A DNA stretch of 40,031 nt from Halomonas sp. (GTDB lineage: Bacteria > Pseudomonadota > Gammaproteobacteria > Pseudomonadales > Halomonadaceae). This document shows positions 15,716 to 24,218 of this stretch, piece after piece. The translations under genes were made by a program, and so were the position numbers. Position 1 is the stretch's first letter; every line of letters starts with the position of its first letter. Where the stretch lies: NCBI RefSeq assembly GCF_011050415.1, contig NZ_DRFS01000007.1:1-40031 (forward strand), written 5' to 3'. The notes beneath the pieces were generated by a model. That model was not told the origin of the DNA and made no database searches. It was given only the letters and a program-made list of their open reading frames with translations.

Positions 15716-18190
15716 ATGGCGCAATACGTCGATATCGAGATTCGTGGTATGTCCTGTGCTTCCTGTGTTGGGCGTGTGGAGCGCGCACTCAGCCAGCAGC
15801 CAGGCGTGATCAACGCTCAAGTGAACCTCGCCGCACAGAAGGCGGCTATCCAGGTCGAAGCAGGTACCGCGACCACTAGCCTACTCAACGCCATTGAAAC
15901 GGCGGGCTATCAGCCGGTGGTGGAAAGTCTCGACATTCCCATCACCGGCATGAGTTGCGGATCGTGTGTCTCTCGGATAGAGCGAACGCTAACGAAGCTG
16001 CCCGGCATGGTGGAAGTAAGTGTTAACCTCGCCACCCAAAAAGCCTTCGTTCGTTTCCTGCCGGGAGCCGTTTCGTTACCGCGTATTCAGCATGCCATCC
16101 GCGAAGCAGGCTATGAACCGCAGGATACCGATACGCCGTCACCAACGGACAGCGAGGACCGGGAGAGAGCCGAGCTTCGCCGCCGAGTCGTGCTCGCGGC
16201 AATATTTACGATTCCGGTGGTCATCATCGCCATGGGGAAAATGATTCCCGCCTTTGACACGCTTTTGACGAGTCTAATGCCGCATCGCGGCTGGATGGGC
16301 GTCGAGTGGTTATTGGCCACACCGGTGCAGTTCTATGCTGGTGCACGCTTCTATCGCGTCGGCTTCGCCGAACTCCGGCATTTTAATCCGGGCATGAACA
16401 GCCTCGTTATGATCGGATCGAGCGCTGCCTATTTCTATTCGGTCGCCGCCCTGCTGGTGCCCGGACTCTTTCCCGTCGGAACCGCCGTGAGCTATTTCGA
16501 AGCGGCGGCGGTGATCGTGACGTTAATTCTGCTCGGTCGCTATTTTGAACACATTGCCAAGGGCCGCACCTCCGAAGCTATCAAGAAGCTTCTGCAATTA
16601 CAGGCGAAAACTGCCCGCGTCATCCGTGAGGATGAAACCGTCGAGCTGCCTATCGACGCCGTCGTCACGGGCGATCGTATTTTGGTTCGCCCAGGGGAGC
16701 GTGTTCCAGTCGATGGCATCGTTGAGGAGGGCCACTCCTACGTTGATGAGTCGATGATCAGCGGTGAGCCAGTGCCGGTCGTCAAACAGAAGGATTCCGA
16801 AGTCGTCGGTGGCACCATCAACAAGAACGGTGCACTTACCTTTCGCGCCACGCGGGTGGGTGCGGACACCGTGCTGTCGCAGATCGTCAGGATGGTGGAA
16901 GCGGCGCAGGCCGAGAAGCCACCGATTCAGCAACTGGCCGACAGGATCGCCGGGGTGTTCGTGCCCGTGGTCATCGCCATCGCCATGGTCACCTTCGGGG
17001 TGTGGTTCGCCGTCGGGCCGGCGCCGGCCCTTTCCTTCGCCTTCGTCACCACGGTGAGCGTGCTGCTGATCGCCTGCCCCTGCGCGATGGGCCTGGCTAC
17101 CCCAACGGCCATCATGGTCAGTACCGGGAAAGGGGCCGAGATGGGAGTGCTATTTCGCAAAGGGGCGGCGCTTGAGACGCTGGCCAAGATGAATACGGTG
17201 GTGCTGGACAAGACCGGCACTTTGACCCAGGGGCGCCCCGAACTGACCGACTTCGAAGCAATTAACGGTCATGAAAACGACGTGCTGCGACTGGTCGCGG
17301 CGGTGGAAGCTCAAAGCGAGCACCCCATCGCTGAGGCTATTGTGCAGGGCGCCAAGACCCGTGGGCTGGAATTACCCCCTGTCAGTCGCTTTAGTGCCGA
17401 GCCAGGCTACGGCATTGAAGCCGAGGTCGACGGCCACTTGGTACATGTAGGGGCTGATCGTTACATGCATCGGCTGGAAATCGAGCTCGGCCAGGCAGAA
17501 ACACGCGCCAAGGTGTTGGCCGAGAACGCCAAGAGCCCGCTCTATGCCGCGGTAGACGGTCAGCTTGCTGCAGTCATCGCGGTGGCGGATCCCCTCAAGG
17601 AGGGCTCTGCCGACGCTATCGCAGCACTCAAAGCGCAAGGGCTGGAAGTGGCCATGCTCACCGGCGATAACCGTGCCACTGCCGATGCTATCGCCCGACA
17701 GGTTGGCATCCAGCAGGTTCTCGCCGAGGTACTGCCCGACCAGAAAGCGGCAGAGATCCGGCGTCTCCAGGCGGAGGGCAAGCGCGTCGTTTTTGTGGGG
17801 GACGGTATCAATGATGCACCCGCTTTGGCCCAGGCCGACGTGGGCATTGCGATCGGCACTGGCACCGATATTGCCATCGAGTCCGGCGATGTGGTACTGA
17901 TGAGTGGCGATTTGCGAGGCATCGTCAATGCCACGGCGCTCTCCAAGCGTACCCACCGGACCATTATCGGCAATTTCGTTTGGGCCTATGGCTACAACGT
18001 AGCGTTGATCCCCGTGGCGGCGGGCGTGCTCTATCCGTTCATCGGCGTATTGCTCAGCCCCATGCTGGCGGCGGCGGCCATGAGTGTTTCCAGTGTCTTT
18101 GTACTGACTAACTCGTTGCGGCTACGCCGTTTCACGCCAGATCCCGGCAATGCCACACCACGTCCAAACGATGCTGTTCATCGCGCCTAA
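15716..18190 (+). CDS. Cu+-exporting P1B-type ATPase with two HMA domains
   Basis: 824 aa. Two N-terminal metal-binding domains have MSCASC (Cys14, Cys17) and MSCGSC (Cys81, Cys84). The membrane core has the CPC transport motif at 454-456 (LLIACPCAMGLATPTA), phosphorylation site DKTGT at 498, the SEHP nucleotide-domain motif and GDGINDAPAL. The last helices keep WAYGYN and AMSVSS, the P1B-1 signature for Cu+ or Ag+. It pumps copper from cytosol to periplasm. It lies about 80 bp after the MerR gene. Confidence 0.93.
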   Translation: MAQYVDIEIRGMSCASCVGRVERALSQQPGVINAQVNLAAQKAAIQVEAGTATTSLLNAIETAGYQPVVESLDIPITGMSCGSCVSRIERTLTKLPGMVEVSVNLATQKAFVRFLPGAVSLPRIQHAIREAGYEPQDTDTPSPTDSEDRERAELRRRVVLAAIFTIPVVIIAMGKMIPAFDTLLTSLMPHRGWMGVEWLLATPVQFYAGARFYRVGFAELRHFNPGMNSLVMIGSSAAYFYSVAALLVPGLFPVGTAVSYFEAAAVIVTLILLGRYFEHIAKGRTSEAIKKLLQLQAKTARVIREDETVELPIDAVVTGDRILVRPGERVPVDGIVEEGHSYVDESMISGEPVPVVKQKDSEVVGGTINKNGALTFRATRVGADTVLSQIVRMVEAAQAEKPPIQQLADRIAGVFVPVVIAIAMVTFGVWFAVGPAPALSFAFVTTVSVLLIACPCAMGLATPTAIMVSTGKGAEMGVLFRKGAALETLAKMNTVVLDKTGTLTQGRPELTDFEAINGHENDVLRLVAAVEAQSEHPIAEAIVQGAKTRGLELPPVSRFSAEPGYGIEAEVDGHLVHVGADRYMHRLEIELGQAETRAKVLAENAKSPLYAAVDGQLAAVIAVADPLKEGSADAIAALKAQGLEVAMLTGDNRATADAIARQVGIQQVLAEVLPDQKAAEIRRLQAEGKRVVFVGDGINDAPALAQADVGIAIGTGTDIAIESGDVVLMSGDLRGIVNATALSKRTHRTIIGNFVWAYGYNVALIPVAAGVLYPFIGVLLSPMLAAAAMSVSSVFVLTNSLRLRRFTPDPGNATPRPNDAVHRA

Positions 18191-18223
18191 ACCAAACACC
18201 GTAGTGTTAAAGAGGAATTCAAA

Positions 18224-18352
18224 ATGATGGGAAGTGATAGTTGCATGTGGGGTATGGCGGGGATGGGCCTAATAGCGATCTTGTTGATTATTGCACTGGG
18301 GCTTGGTGTTGCTGCGCTTATCAAGTACCTGTTTTTTAATAAGAAGCACTAA
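18224..18352 (+). CDS. 42-aa single-helix membrane miniprotein
   Basis: GAGGAA lies upstream of the ATG. The product begins MMGSDSCMWGMAGMG, then a hydrophobic helix (LIAILLIIALGLGVAALIKY) and the basic end LFFNKKH. It follows the Cu ATPase by 34 bp. Its plan matches the 44-aa protein at 2413-2547: Met-Met start, one early Cys, Met/Gly stretch, one helix and a KYLF turn into basic residues. Function unknown. Confidence 0.72.
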   Translation: MMGSDSCMWGMAGMGLIAILLIIALGLGVAALIKYLFFNKKH

Positions 18353-18417
18353 AACCAGCCAGTAAATGTGATCGACCTAATCCCTTGGAAAAACAGTAAT
18401 TGATAAAGAGAGCATTC

Positions 18418-19248
18418 ATGAGGCATATCCTACATTCTACTTATTACCTAGCCGCTGCAGGTCTGTTAGGTCTTATTACGTTGCCTGCGTTGGCGCAGGA
18501 AGCAGGAACCGATGCCAATGAGAGTCATCAGGCCGGCATTGCCGCTAATACTGAGTCTCCCTTGCCCAAGACGATTACCGTGTTGGTGGATCAAGGGTTC
18601 ACATTCCATGGCATCTTCGAAGCGCCTGACGACCTCCAAGGCTATGCCTTGTCTTATGATAATGAGCCTATGGCGGCTTATATTTCTTCCTCTTCCGACT
18701 ATGCCGTCATTGGTACGTTAATCGACCCCCAGGGCAATGCCGTCATGGAAAGCCAGCTTCAGGCTCTGGTGCTGGAACCCATGCTGGAAGCTACCTGGAG
18801 TGCGTTTGAAAACACTCGTTTTATCTCGGAGGGGAATGATGATGCATCGCATATTGTTTACACACTAACAGACCCCAACTGCCCCTACTGCAACGCACTC
18901 TGGAAGAATTCACGCCCGCTAATCGAGCAAGGCGTACTACAGCTTCGCCACGTGCTGGTTGGTGTGCTATCAGAGGACAGCCTTCGCAAAGCTGCTGCAA
19001 TCCTTGAATTCCACGATCCGGTTAGCGCTCTCGAAACTCATGAATTGGAATTTCGCAATGGCGGCATAAGGCCGGTGGAGCCGTCGGAGGAGAGCCAAGC
19101 GCTGCTCAGAAAGCATGCCCAGATCATGCGTGAGGCCGGCGCTACGGGGACGCCGACCAGCTACTACCGTGATGAAGCCGGGAAAGTACAGCGTATCAAT
19201 GGTGCAGTGTCGACCGACCAGCTTCGCGAAATATTGGGTGTTGAATGA
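18418..19248 (+). CDS. dsbG: Periplasmic disulfide isomerase DsbG
   Basis: 276 aa from the ATG at 18418; a TTG six codons upstream is less likely. The signal peptide is AAAGLLGLITLPALA. An N-terminal dimerisation domain (GFTFHGIFEAPDDLQGYALSY) is followed by the thioredoxin domain with CPYC at 155-158 (LTDPNCPYCNALW) and the cis-Pro loop ATGTPTSYY. DsbG keeps single thiols reduced and repairs wrong disulfides. It needs electrons from a DsbD-type protein, and parts of one are encoded close by. Confidence 0.87.
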   Translation: MRHILHSTYYLAAAGLLGLITLPALAQEAGTDANESHQAGIAANTESPLPKTITVLVDQGFTFHGIFEAPDDLQGYALSYDNEPMAAYISSSSDYAVIGTLIDPQGNAVMESQLQALVLEPMLEATWSAFENTRFISEGNDDASHIVYTLTDPNCPYCNALWKNSRPLIEQGVLQLRHVLVGVLSEDSLRKAAAILEFHDPVSALETHELEFRNGGIRPVEPSEESQALLRKHAQIMREAGATGTPTSYYRDEAGKVQRINGAVSTDQLREILGVE

Positions 19249-19304
19249 TACTCCATCACGGTACAGGGCTGAGATGACATGTCTCCCTGCTCCCTACAAC
19301 TGAG

Positions 19305-19988
19305 ATGGACATGGCAACCAAGCTTAGTGTAAAGCAAAAGCTCTTTTTGGGGCTCTCTCTACTGATGGGCTTGGCGTCCCTCTATTGGATCCTGATGGAG
19401 ACCGGCGCCTTGTCGGTCTTGACCGATAAGCAGGCCTTGCGTGAATGGGTTGATGGGTTGGGCGTCTGGGGGCCATTGGCCATCATCTTTATGATGATTA
19501 CGGCCATTGTCATGAGCCCGATCCCCAGTGGTCCGATTGCCATGGTGGCCGGTGCGATCTACGGCCCAGTTTGGGGAACGGCCTATGTAGTTATCGGTGC
19601 CGAAGCCGGCGCTCTGCTCGCTTTCTGCATTGCTCGTTTGCTCGGCTATGAGGTAATGCAACGCTGGTCGCGTACGCGTCCCATCCTCAATTGGCTGGGG
19701 AAGGAACGCTCTCAAACCGGCTTGATGCTCATCGTTTTTGCATCCCGATTGGTGCCCTTCATTTCGTTTGATGCCATCAGCTACGCGGCAGGTATTACAC
19801 CCCTGTCCTTCTGGCGCTTTTTGATCGCCACATTGGCCGGCGTAATCCCCACGGCGTATCTGATCGTCAAGTTCGGCGAAGTGCTAATTACCGCCGACTC
19901 CCGTGGTCTCACGATCGCGCTGGTCCTCATCAGTGGCATCACATTGCTGCCGCTGCTGGCGAAACGCCTATGGGCTCGGAAGCCATGA
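19305..19988 (+). CDS. TVP38/TMEM64 (DedA-like) membrane protein
   Basis: 227 aa, several membrane helices. The VTT-domain signature is clear: SPIPSGPIAMVAGAIYGPVWGT, then GAEAGALLAFCIARLLGY and SRLVPFISFDAISYAAGIT. The start could be 19305 or 19311; no strong RBS decides. Family members act in lipid scrambling or membrane homeostasis; a specific role in metal islands is not established, although they recur near mercury and copper genes. Confidence 0.8.
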   Translation: MDMATKLSVKQKLFLGLSLLMGLASLYWILMETGALSVLTDKQALREWVDGLGVWGPLAIIFMMITAIVMSPIPSGPIAMVAGAIYGPVWGTAYVVIGAEAGALLAFCIARLLGYEVMQRWSRTRPILNWLGKERSQTGLMLIVFASRLVPFISFDAISYAAGITPLSFWRFLIATLAGVIPTAYLIVKFGEVLITADSRGLTIALVLISGITLLPLLAKRLWARKP

Positions 19989-20077
19989 CCGATGCAACCT
20001 AGTGCTCCAAATCAACTTCCGTAAGCACTAACAATGCTCAGCAGGCACTTACCCGCTACCACCTGTGAGACGTACAC

Positions 20078-20605
20078 GTGAAATCTCGGACATTGCTATT
20101 TTTACCCCTATTGGGCTTTTTTGGTTTGAGCTTTTTCTTTTATCAGGGCTTATCAATGGATCCTAGCGCCAGAGATTCCCCCTTGTTAGCTCAGCCGTTT
20201 CCGGCCTTCAACCTGACGACGCTGGAAGACCCCTCAAGGGTCGTTGATGAATCTCTTTTTAAAGATAAGGTGACATTGGTCAATGTTTGGGGAGAGTGGT
20301 GCCCCACTTGCAAGCATGAAATGCCGCAGTTATTGGACTTAGCCGCGCGAGGCGTCCGCTTGGTTGGCATCAACTACAAGGATACCCAGGCAAAGGGACT
20401 CGAGTTTCTTGACGAGTTTGGGAATCCTTTTGAAGTCAATATTTTTGATCCAGAGGGTAACCTAGGTTTTGAGCTAGGTGTTTATGGCGCACCAGAAAGC
20501 TATCTGGTCGATACCGAGGGCACTATTCGTTACAAACATACAGGTTACATAACTTCTGAAGATGTTGAGCGAGTCATCCAGGAAGTCGAGAAGTGGAAAC
20601 GATAA
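20078..20605 (+). CDS. CcmG/DsbE-like membrane-anchored thioredoxin
   Basis: 175 aa with a GTG start and one N-terminal helix anchor (LLFLPLLGFFGLSFFF). The thioredoxin fold has WCPTC at 74-78, then INYKDTQAKGLEFLDEFGNPF and YGAPESYLVDTEGTIRYKHTG, which is characteristic of CcmG/DsbE. In cytochrome c maturation it reduces apocytochrome thiols. No other ccm gene is present, so here it more likely relays electrons from a CcdA protein to DsbG or metal-damaged targets. Confidence 0.85.
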   Translation: MKSRTLLFLPLLGFFGLSFFFYQGLSMDPSARDSPLLAQPFPAFNLTTLEDPSRVVDESLFKDKVTLVNVWGEWCPTCKHEMPQLLDLAARGVRLVGINYKDTQAKGLEFLDEFGNPFEVNIFDPEGNLGFELGVYGAPESYLVDTEGTIRYKHTGYITSEDVERVIQEVEKWKR

Positions 20606-20672
20606 AACGGCTCTTAAGACGCAATAATTTTTGTTGATGACTCCAACAGTAACGATTGATTAAGGAAGATAT

Positions 20673-21485
20673 ATGCTGCAATACCCTCAAATCGACCCGA
20701 TCGCCATCGCCATAGGCCCTCTTCAGATTCACTGGTATGGCTTAATGTATGTAATCGGGCTAGTGGCCGCTTGGTGGTTGGGTCGGCGTCGCGCCCACCG
20801 ACTCGGCCTAAGCCACGATGATATAGGCGACCTGATCTTCTACGCCGCCATCGGCATCATCGTTGGCGGCCGCCTTGGCTATGCACTGTTTTACGGGCTC
20901 GAACAACTGCAAGCCAACCCCCTTTGGTTACTAAAAATCTGGGAAGGAGGCATGAGCTTTCATGGCGGCCTTGCCGGTGTGTTAGTGGCTGCCTGGCTGT
21001 TTGCTCGCAAACATCAACTGGCTTTTATTCAACTGACCGACTTCATTGCTCCGTTAGTCCCCATCGGCCTGGGAGCGGGTCGCCTCGGGAACTTCATCAA
21101 TCACGAGTTACCGGGGAGAGTTAGTGATGTACCTTGGGCAATGGTGTTTCCATCCATGATGGAGCTGGGCCCAGAGCCACGGCATCCTTCGGCTCTCTAC
21201 GAGTTTGCCCTTGAAGGTGTCGTGTTGTTTGCCGTGCTGTGGTGGCTATCGCGCCGACCACGTCAGCGGGGCCTCATCTCTGGGCTGTTCCTGCTTCTGT
21301 ATGGAGCCTTCCGTTTCATCGTAGAGTTCGTGCGCCTCCCCGACCCTCAGTTGGGATTCATCGCTTTTGGCTGGTTAACCATGGGGCAGCTACTGACACT
21401 ACCAATGATCGTCGCGGGCTTTGCTCTGGTCGCTTGGTCCAGAGGTCAGCCAATGGATAAGCCAAAGGCGGCGTTAAACTCATGA
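20673..21485 (+). CDS. lgt: Prolipoprotein diacylglyceryl transferase (Lgt), probably accessory copy
   Basis: 270 aa, about seven helices. Signature blocks are present: [31 protein letters not shown] and [18 protein letters not shown] with the catalytic-region Arg and Asn. The enzyme attaches a lipid to the lipobox Cys of exported proteins. It overlaps the nDsbD gene by 4 bp, so it is part of this operon. A chromosomal lgt is essential elsewhere, so this is likely a second copy. None of the exported proteins of this module shows a clear lipobox. Confidence 0.9.
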   Translation: MLQYPQIDPIAIAIGPLQIHWYGLMYVIGLVAAWWLGRRRAHRLGLSHDDIGDLIFYAAIGIIVGGRLGYALFYGLEQLQANPLWLLKIWEGGMSFHGGLAGVLVAAWLFARKHQLAFIQLTDFIAPLVPIGLGAGRLGNFINHELPGRVSDVPWAMVFPSMMELGPEPRHPSALYEFALEGVVLFAVLWWLSRRPRQRGLISGLFLLLYGAFRFIVEFVRLPDPQLGFIAFGWLTMGQLLTLPMIVAGFALVAWSRGQPMDKPKAALNS

Positions 21486-22024
21486 AACAAGTCTTCGCTT
21501 TTCTAACGGTGGCACTCTTTATAGTCACCCCGGTAGCGGCACGTGAAGAGATGTTTGAGGTTGGTGACAAAAGTTCCCCCTTTAACCGTTCGCCCCAACG
21601 TGACTTTCTACCGGCTAAAGAAGCCTTCCGAACCACCGCCTGGCGAGACGATGATCGAGTTTATATCGGCTTCACCGCCGCCGAAAATTACTACCTTCAC
21701 CGGCATCAGTTCGCGATTGAGAGTCTCTCTCAAGATATCAATTTCGGTGAGTTGGCTTTGCCTCCTGGCGAGCCAATGTCGCACGCGTCTTTAGGGAACA
21801 TTAACGTTTTCTACGATCAGGTGTTGGTGAGTGCGCCCATCGAGGCGAGCGACACCGTTACCGGGCCGCTGGCCATCATGGTGACCTTTCAGGGCTGTTC
21901 CGACCAAGGACTCTGCTATCCACCCGAACAGGTCGAAATCGTATCACCGTACGGTTCGCCTCCGGCGGCCTTCACCATCAGCCCCTCCCGTGATACGGCG
22001 GGTAGCTCCAAAGGTGCCCCGTAA
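21482..22024 (+). CDS. Free-standing DsbD N-terminal (alpha) domain
   Basis: 180 aa with signal peptide ([14 protein letters not shown]). It has the nDsbD fold pattern: [31 protein letters not shown] and the redox pair Cys139/Cys145 in [13 protein letters not shown]. In classical DsbD this domain passes electrons to DsbC, DsbG and CcmG and is fused to the membrane part; here it stands alone. The start overlaps lgt (ATGA). The next gene begins right after its stop. Confidence 0.87.
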   Translation: MKQVFAFLTVALFIVTPVAAREEMFEVGDKSSPFNRSPQRDFLPAKEAFRTTAWRDDDRVYIGFTAAENYYLHRHQFAIESLSQDINFGELALPPGEPMSHASLGNINVFYDQVLVSAPIEASDTVTGPLAIMVTFQGCSDQGLCYPPEQVEIVSPYGSPPAAFTISPSRDTAGSSKGAP

Positions 22025-22759
22025 ATGAATCCCGCCGACATGAGCCTGCCGCCGCTGGCGGCGGCCTTCGTCTTCGGCTTGCTGGGAGGCGCGCACTGTA
22101 TCGGCATGTGTGGCGGCATCATGAGTGCCCTGACCTTTGCTGTGCCCCCCAGCATGCGACAGCCGAGGCGTTTAGCAGGTCTGTTGCTCGGCTATAATTT
22201 AGGTCGTATCAGCAGCTACATGATCGCTGGTGCCTTGGTGGCCCTGCTCGGTTCCGTGCTCAACCATGCACTGGACAGCTTCGCCCTGGTGTTGCGTATC
22301 CTGGCGGCGGTCATGTTGATACTAATGGCACTGTATATCGCCAACTGGTGGAAGGGCTTGCTACGTATCGAGGCACTGGGGCGCGTCCTGTGGCGCCGCA
22401 TCGAACCAATAGGCCGTCGCTTGATGCCTGTTGTAAAAGTACCCCAAGCATTCGCACTTGGCTCGCTATGGGGCTGGATGCCCTGTGGGCTAATCTATTC
22501 GATGCTGGCCTGGAGTCTTGCTGTAGCCGAGCCATTGCGTGCCGCCGCGATGATGGGGGCCTTTGGGCTCGGCACCTTGCCTGCCGTCCTAGCGACCGGA
22601 GTGGCAGCGCGCCGTGTCTCAATATGGATACGTAGCCCCGCGACTCGTACGCTGGCAGCACTGCTGATTATTACGTTTGCTGTCTGGCAACTCTGGCATC
22701 TGCAGTCCATGATAGGGATGGAGGATACGCACAGTGCCATGACTTCGCCGCATCACTAA
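22025..22759 (+). CDS. DsbD_2/TauE-SafE-like membrane protein with Cys pairs
   Basis: 244 aa, about six helices. It has GGAHCIGMCGGI (Cys25, Cys29) near the first helix and WGWMPCGLIYS in the second half, a duplicated pattern seen in the DsbD_2 (sulfite exporter TauE/SafE-like) family. Placed right after a free nDsbD domain, it may serve as that domain's membrane electron source, but metal transport is an alternative. Its stop overlaps the convergent MerR gene by 4 bp. Confidence 0.75.
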   Translation: MNPADMSLPPLAAAFVFGLLGGAHCIGMCGGIMSALTFAVPPSMRQPRRLAGLLLGYNLGRISSYMIAGALVALLGSVLNHALDSFALVLRILAAVMLILMALYIANWWKGLLRIEALGRVLWRRIEPIGRRLMPVVKVPQAFALGSLWGWMPCGLIYSMLAWSLAVAEPLRAAAMMGAFGLGTLPAVLATGVAARRVSIWIRSPATRTLAALLIITFAVWQLWHLQSMIGMEDTHSAMTSPHH

Positions 22760-23181
22760 TGATCACTTCGCGAATCATTAGCCTCGAAAACTAATTTACC
22801 TGTCCCAAGCGATTCGATGAGCTCCTTCAGGCTGAAACTTTCAGTCATCTTGTCTTGATTCATATTATCTATCCAGCGCGCTATCACCTGGAACTCTTGA
22901 GCCCGCAAGTAAAGACGTCCCCTTTGAGTGGCGAGTGGTACTGGTTCAATAAACTCTGCAGTGCCTTGATCCGCCCAAGATAATATTTGCTTGATCTCTG
23001 GAAGACTAACACCCAGCGAACGCAGGCAATCGATAAAACGTAGGCGCCCCAAGGACTCTGCATCGTAGAGTTGATAACCGTTGCGCGGGTCGCGGTGCGG
23101 TTGCAATAACCCTTCCCTTGTATAGTGGCGTACCGTTTCTGCCGTTACCCCTCCCGTCTGAGCCAGCTCTGAGACTCGCAT
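22756..23181 (-). CDS. MerR-family regulator (copy 2)
   Basis: 141 aa. The DNA-binding part is MRVSELAQTGGVTAETVRHYTREGLLQPHRD with YQLYDAESLGRLRFI next. After the dimer helix the protein lacks the Cys-x7-9-Cys loop of CueR or ZntR and ends KELIESLGTGKLVFEAND. Its only Cys is in FIDCLRSLGV, so its ligand may not be a metal bound in the usual way. It is divergent from the 78-aa gene, whose promoter has a perfect MerR-type dyad. Confidence 0.83.
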   Translation of the reverse strand: MRVSELAQTGGVTAETVRHYTREGLLQPHRDPRNGYQLYDAESLGRLRFIDCLRSLGVSLPEIKQILSWADQGTAEFIEPVPLATQRGRLYLRAQEFQVIARWIDNMNQDKMTESFSLKELIESLGTGKLVFEANDSRSDH

Positions 23182-23212
23182 TGGCTTATCCTCATTCGTT
23201 TATTCGTAGCCA

Positions 23213-23243
23213 GCTTACAACCGTTAGGCTGCCCAAAGGTCAA
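23213..23243 (-). promoter_or_regulatory. Candidate MerR-type promoter of the copy-2 regulator
   Basis: TTGACC on the minus strand (23243-23238), 18-19 bp spacer with a partial dyad, and weak TGTAAG or GTAAGC. It would permit autoregulation. Confidence 0.4.
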
Positions 23244-23303
23244 GTCTTCAGCTGAGCGCTCATGACAAACATTTAGGTTGTATAACGAATTTAAAATGAG
23301 GCC

Positions 23304-23334
23304 TTGACCTTAAAGTCTGCTTTAAGGATATCTT
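23304..23334 (+). promoter_or_regulatory. MerR-type promoter with perfect dyad, before the 78-aa gene
   Basis: TTGACC at 23304, 19-bp spacer, TATCTT at 23329. The spacer holds the perfect palindrome CCTTAAAG-TCTG-CTTTAAGG (23308-23327). The left half is identical to those at 14458 and 14372-14402. Confidence 0.8.
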
Positions 23335-23426
23335 AAAAAAGCACTCCTGCCACAGGATAAAAAACCGTAATCAAGTCCTACCACCAGCGCGTTTGGCAGA
23401 GTGACTCACATACAGAGGAGAGTGTC

Positions 23427-23663
23427 ATGCGTAAACGTAATACTGCGATCCTGTTTACTGCCATTGTTGCTGCCAGCAGCTTCGGAGCTAGCTCGCTTTT
23501 TGCCCAAGAAGAGAATCAACAGAAGCCGATGGAGGGCAACGCCATGCATAGCAATATGATGCAAGCAGGGGGTATGCACGACATGATGGGCGATATGAAG
23601 TCCATGATGGAAAAATGTAACGCCATGATGGAAAACATGCAGCATGAGAACGACGACGCTTAA
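23427..23663 (+). CDS. Met/His-rich small periplasmic protein
   Basis: 78 aa. The signal peptide (FTAIVAASSFGASSLFA) leads to a short mature chain very rich in Met and His (AMHSNMMQAGGMHDMMGDM, then MMEKCNAMMENMQH) with one Cys. This looks like a soft-metal buffer for Cu+ or Ag+. It is the first gene under the perfect MerR-type promoter and is followed by a strong terminator at 23678. No named family recognised. Confidence 0.8.
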   Translation: MRKRNTAILFTAIVAASSFGASSLFAQEENQQKPMEGNAMHSNMMQAGGMHDMMGDMKSMMEKCNAMMENMQHENDDA

Positions 23664-23677
23664 AGCGGCTCGGATGG

Positions 23678-23704
23678 GGTTGCTTGTACGCAAGCAACCT
23701 TTTT
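23678..23704 (+). terminator. Rho-independent terminator after the 78-aa gene
   Basis: Perfect 9-bp stem GGTTGCTTG / CAAGCAACC, loop TACG, then five T. It would separate the 78-aa gene from downstream genes or attenuate them. Confidence 0.92.
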
Positions 23705-23763
23705 CTTATGCGGGCAGCGTCAATGAGACCTTCCGCCCTGTTAACTAACCGGACACTCAATAT

Positions 23764-24204
23764 ATGAAACATTGGCAAGCGTTAGCTGTTACGTCTTTGC
23801 TGGCTTTTCCCGTATCGGGATTGGCGGCTGATATATCAGCGACCCTCTACAAAAATCCCAATTGCGGGTGTTGTGCCGAATATGCCAAATATTTGGAACA
23901 AAACGGCTTCGACGTGGAGACGGTCGACACCCATGATCTAGTGGAAATGAAAGCCGAGTATAACGTCCCTGAAGAACTGCATGGCTGCCATACCACGGTC
24001 GTAGGAGACTATCTCTTCGAAGGGCATGTGCCTGTTGAGAGTGTGACCCAAGTGCTTGATGAAAAGCCCTCTATCATAGGGCTGAGTGTGCCGGGAATGC
24101 CGCTTGGCTCACCGGGCATGTCGGGAGAAAAACGCGGCCCGCTGGAGGTCTATGCCATAGCCTCGCAACCGACCGATAGCCCCGACATTTACGCGACTCA
24201 CTAA
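23764..24204 (+). CDS. DUF411 periplasmic metal-binding protein (copy 2)
   Basis: 146 aa with signal peptide (VTSLLAFPVSGLAA). The core has TLYKNPNCGCCAEYAKYLEQ, LHGCHTTVVGDY and EGHVPVESV, matching copy 1 at 1959 in length and motif order. The tail PGMPLGSPGMSG is also shared. It opens a run of redox genes (TlpA-like, Cys-rich membrane protein, CcdA), which suggests that its Cys cluster is kept reduced by them. Confidence 0.86.
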   Translation: MKHWQALAVTSLLAFPVSGLAADISATLYKNPNCGCCAEYAKYLEQNGFDVETVDTHDLVEMKAEYNVPEELHGCHTTVVGDYLFEGHVPVESVTQVLDEKPSIIGLSVPGMPLGSPGMSGEKRGPLEVYAIASQPTDSPDIYATH

Positions 24205-24218
24205 GGGATAGTGCGGCG

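Noticed and set aside
17372..17956. 194-aa minus-strand frame in the Cu+ ATPase gene
   Set aside because: Antisense of a fully conserved ATPase domain; no RBS or domain of its own.
23247..23265. Another TTCAG operator near the second MerR gene
   Set aside because: Only one TTCAG half-site is present; no second copy at 11-bp spacing.
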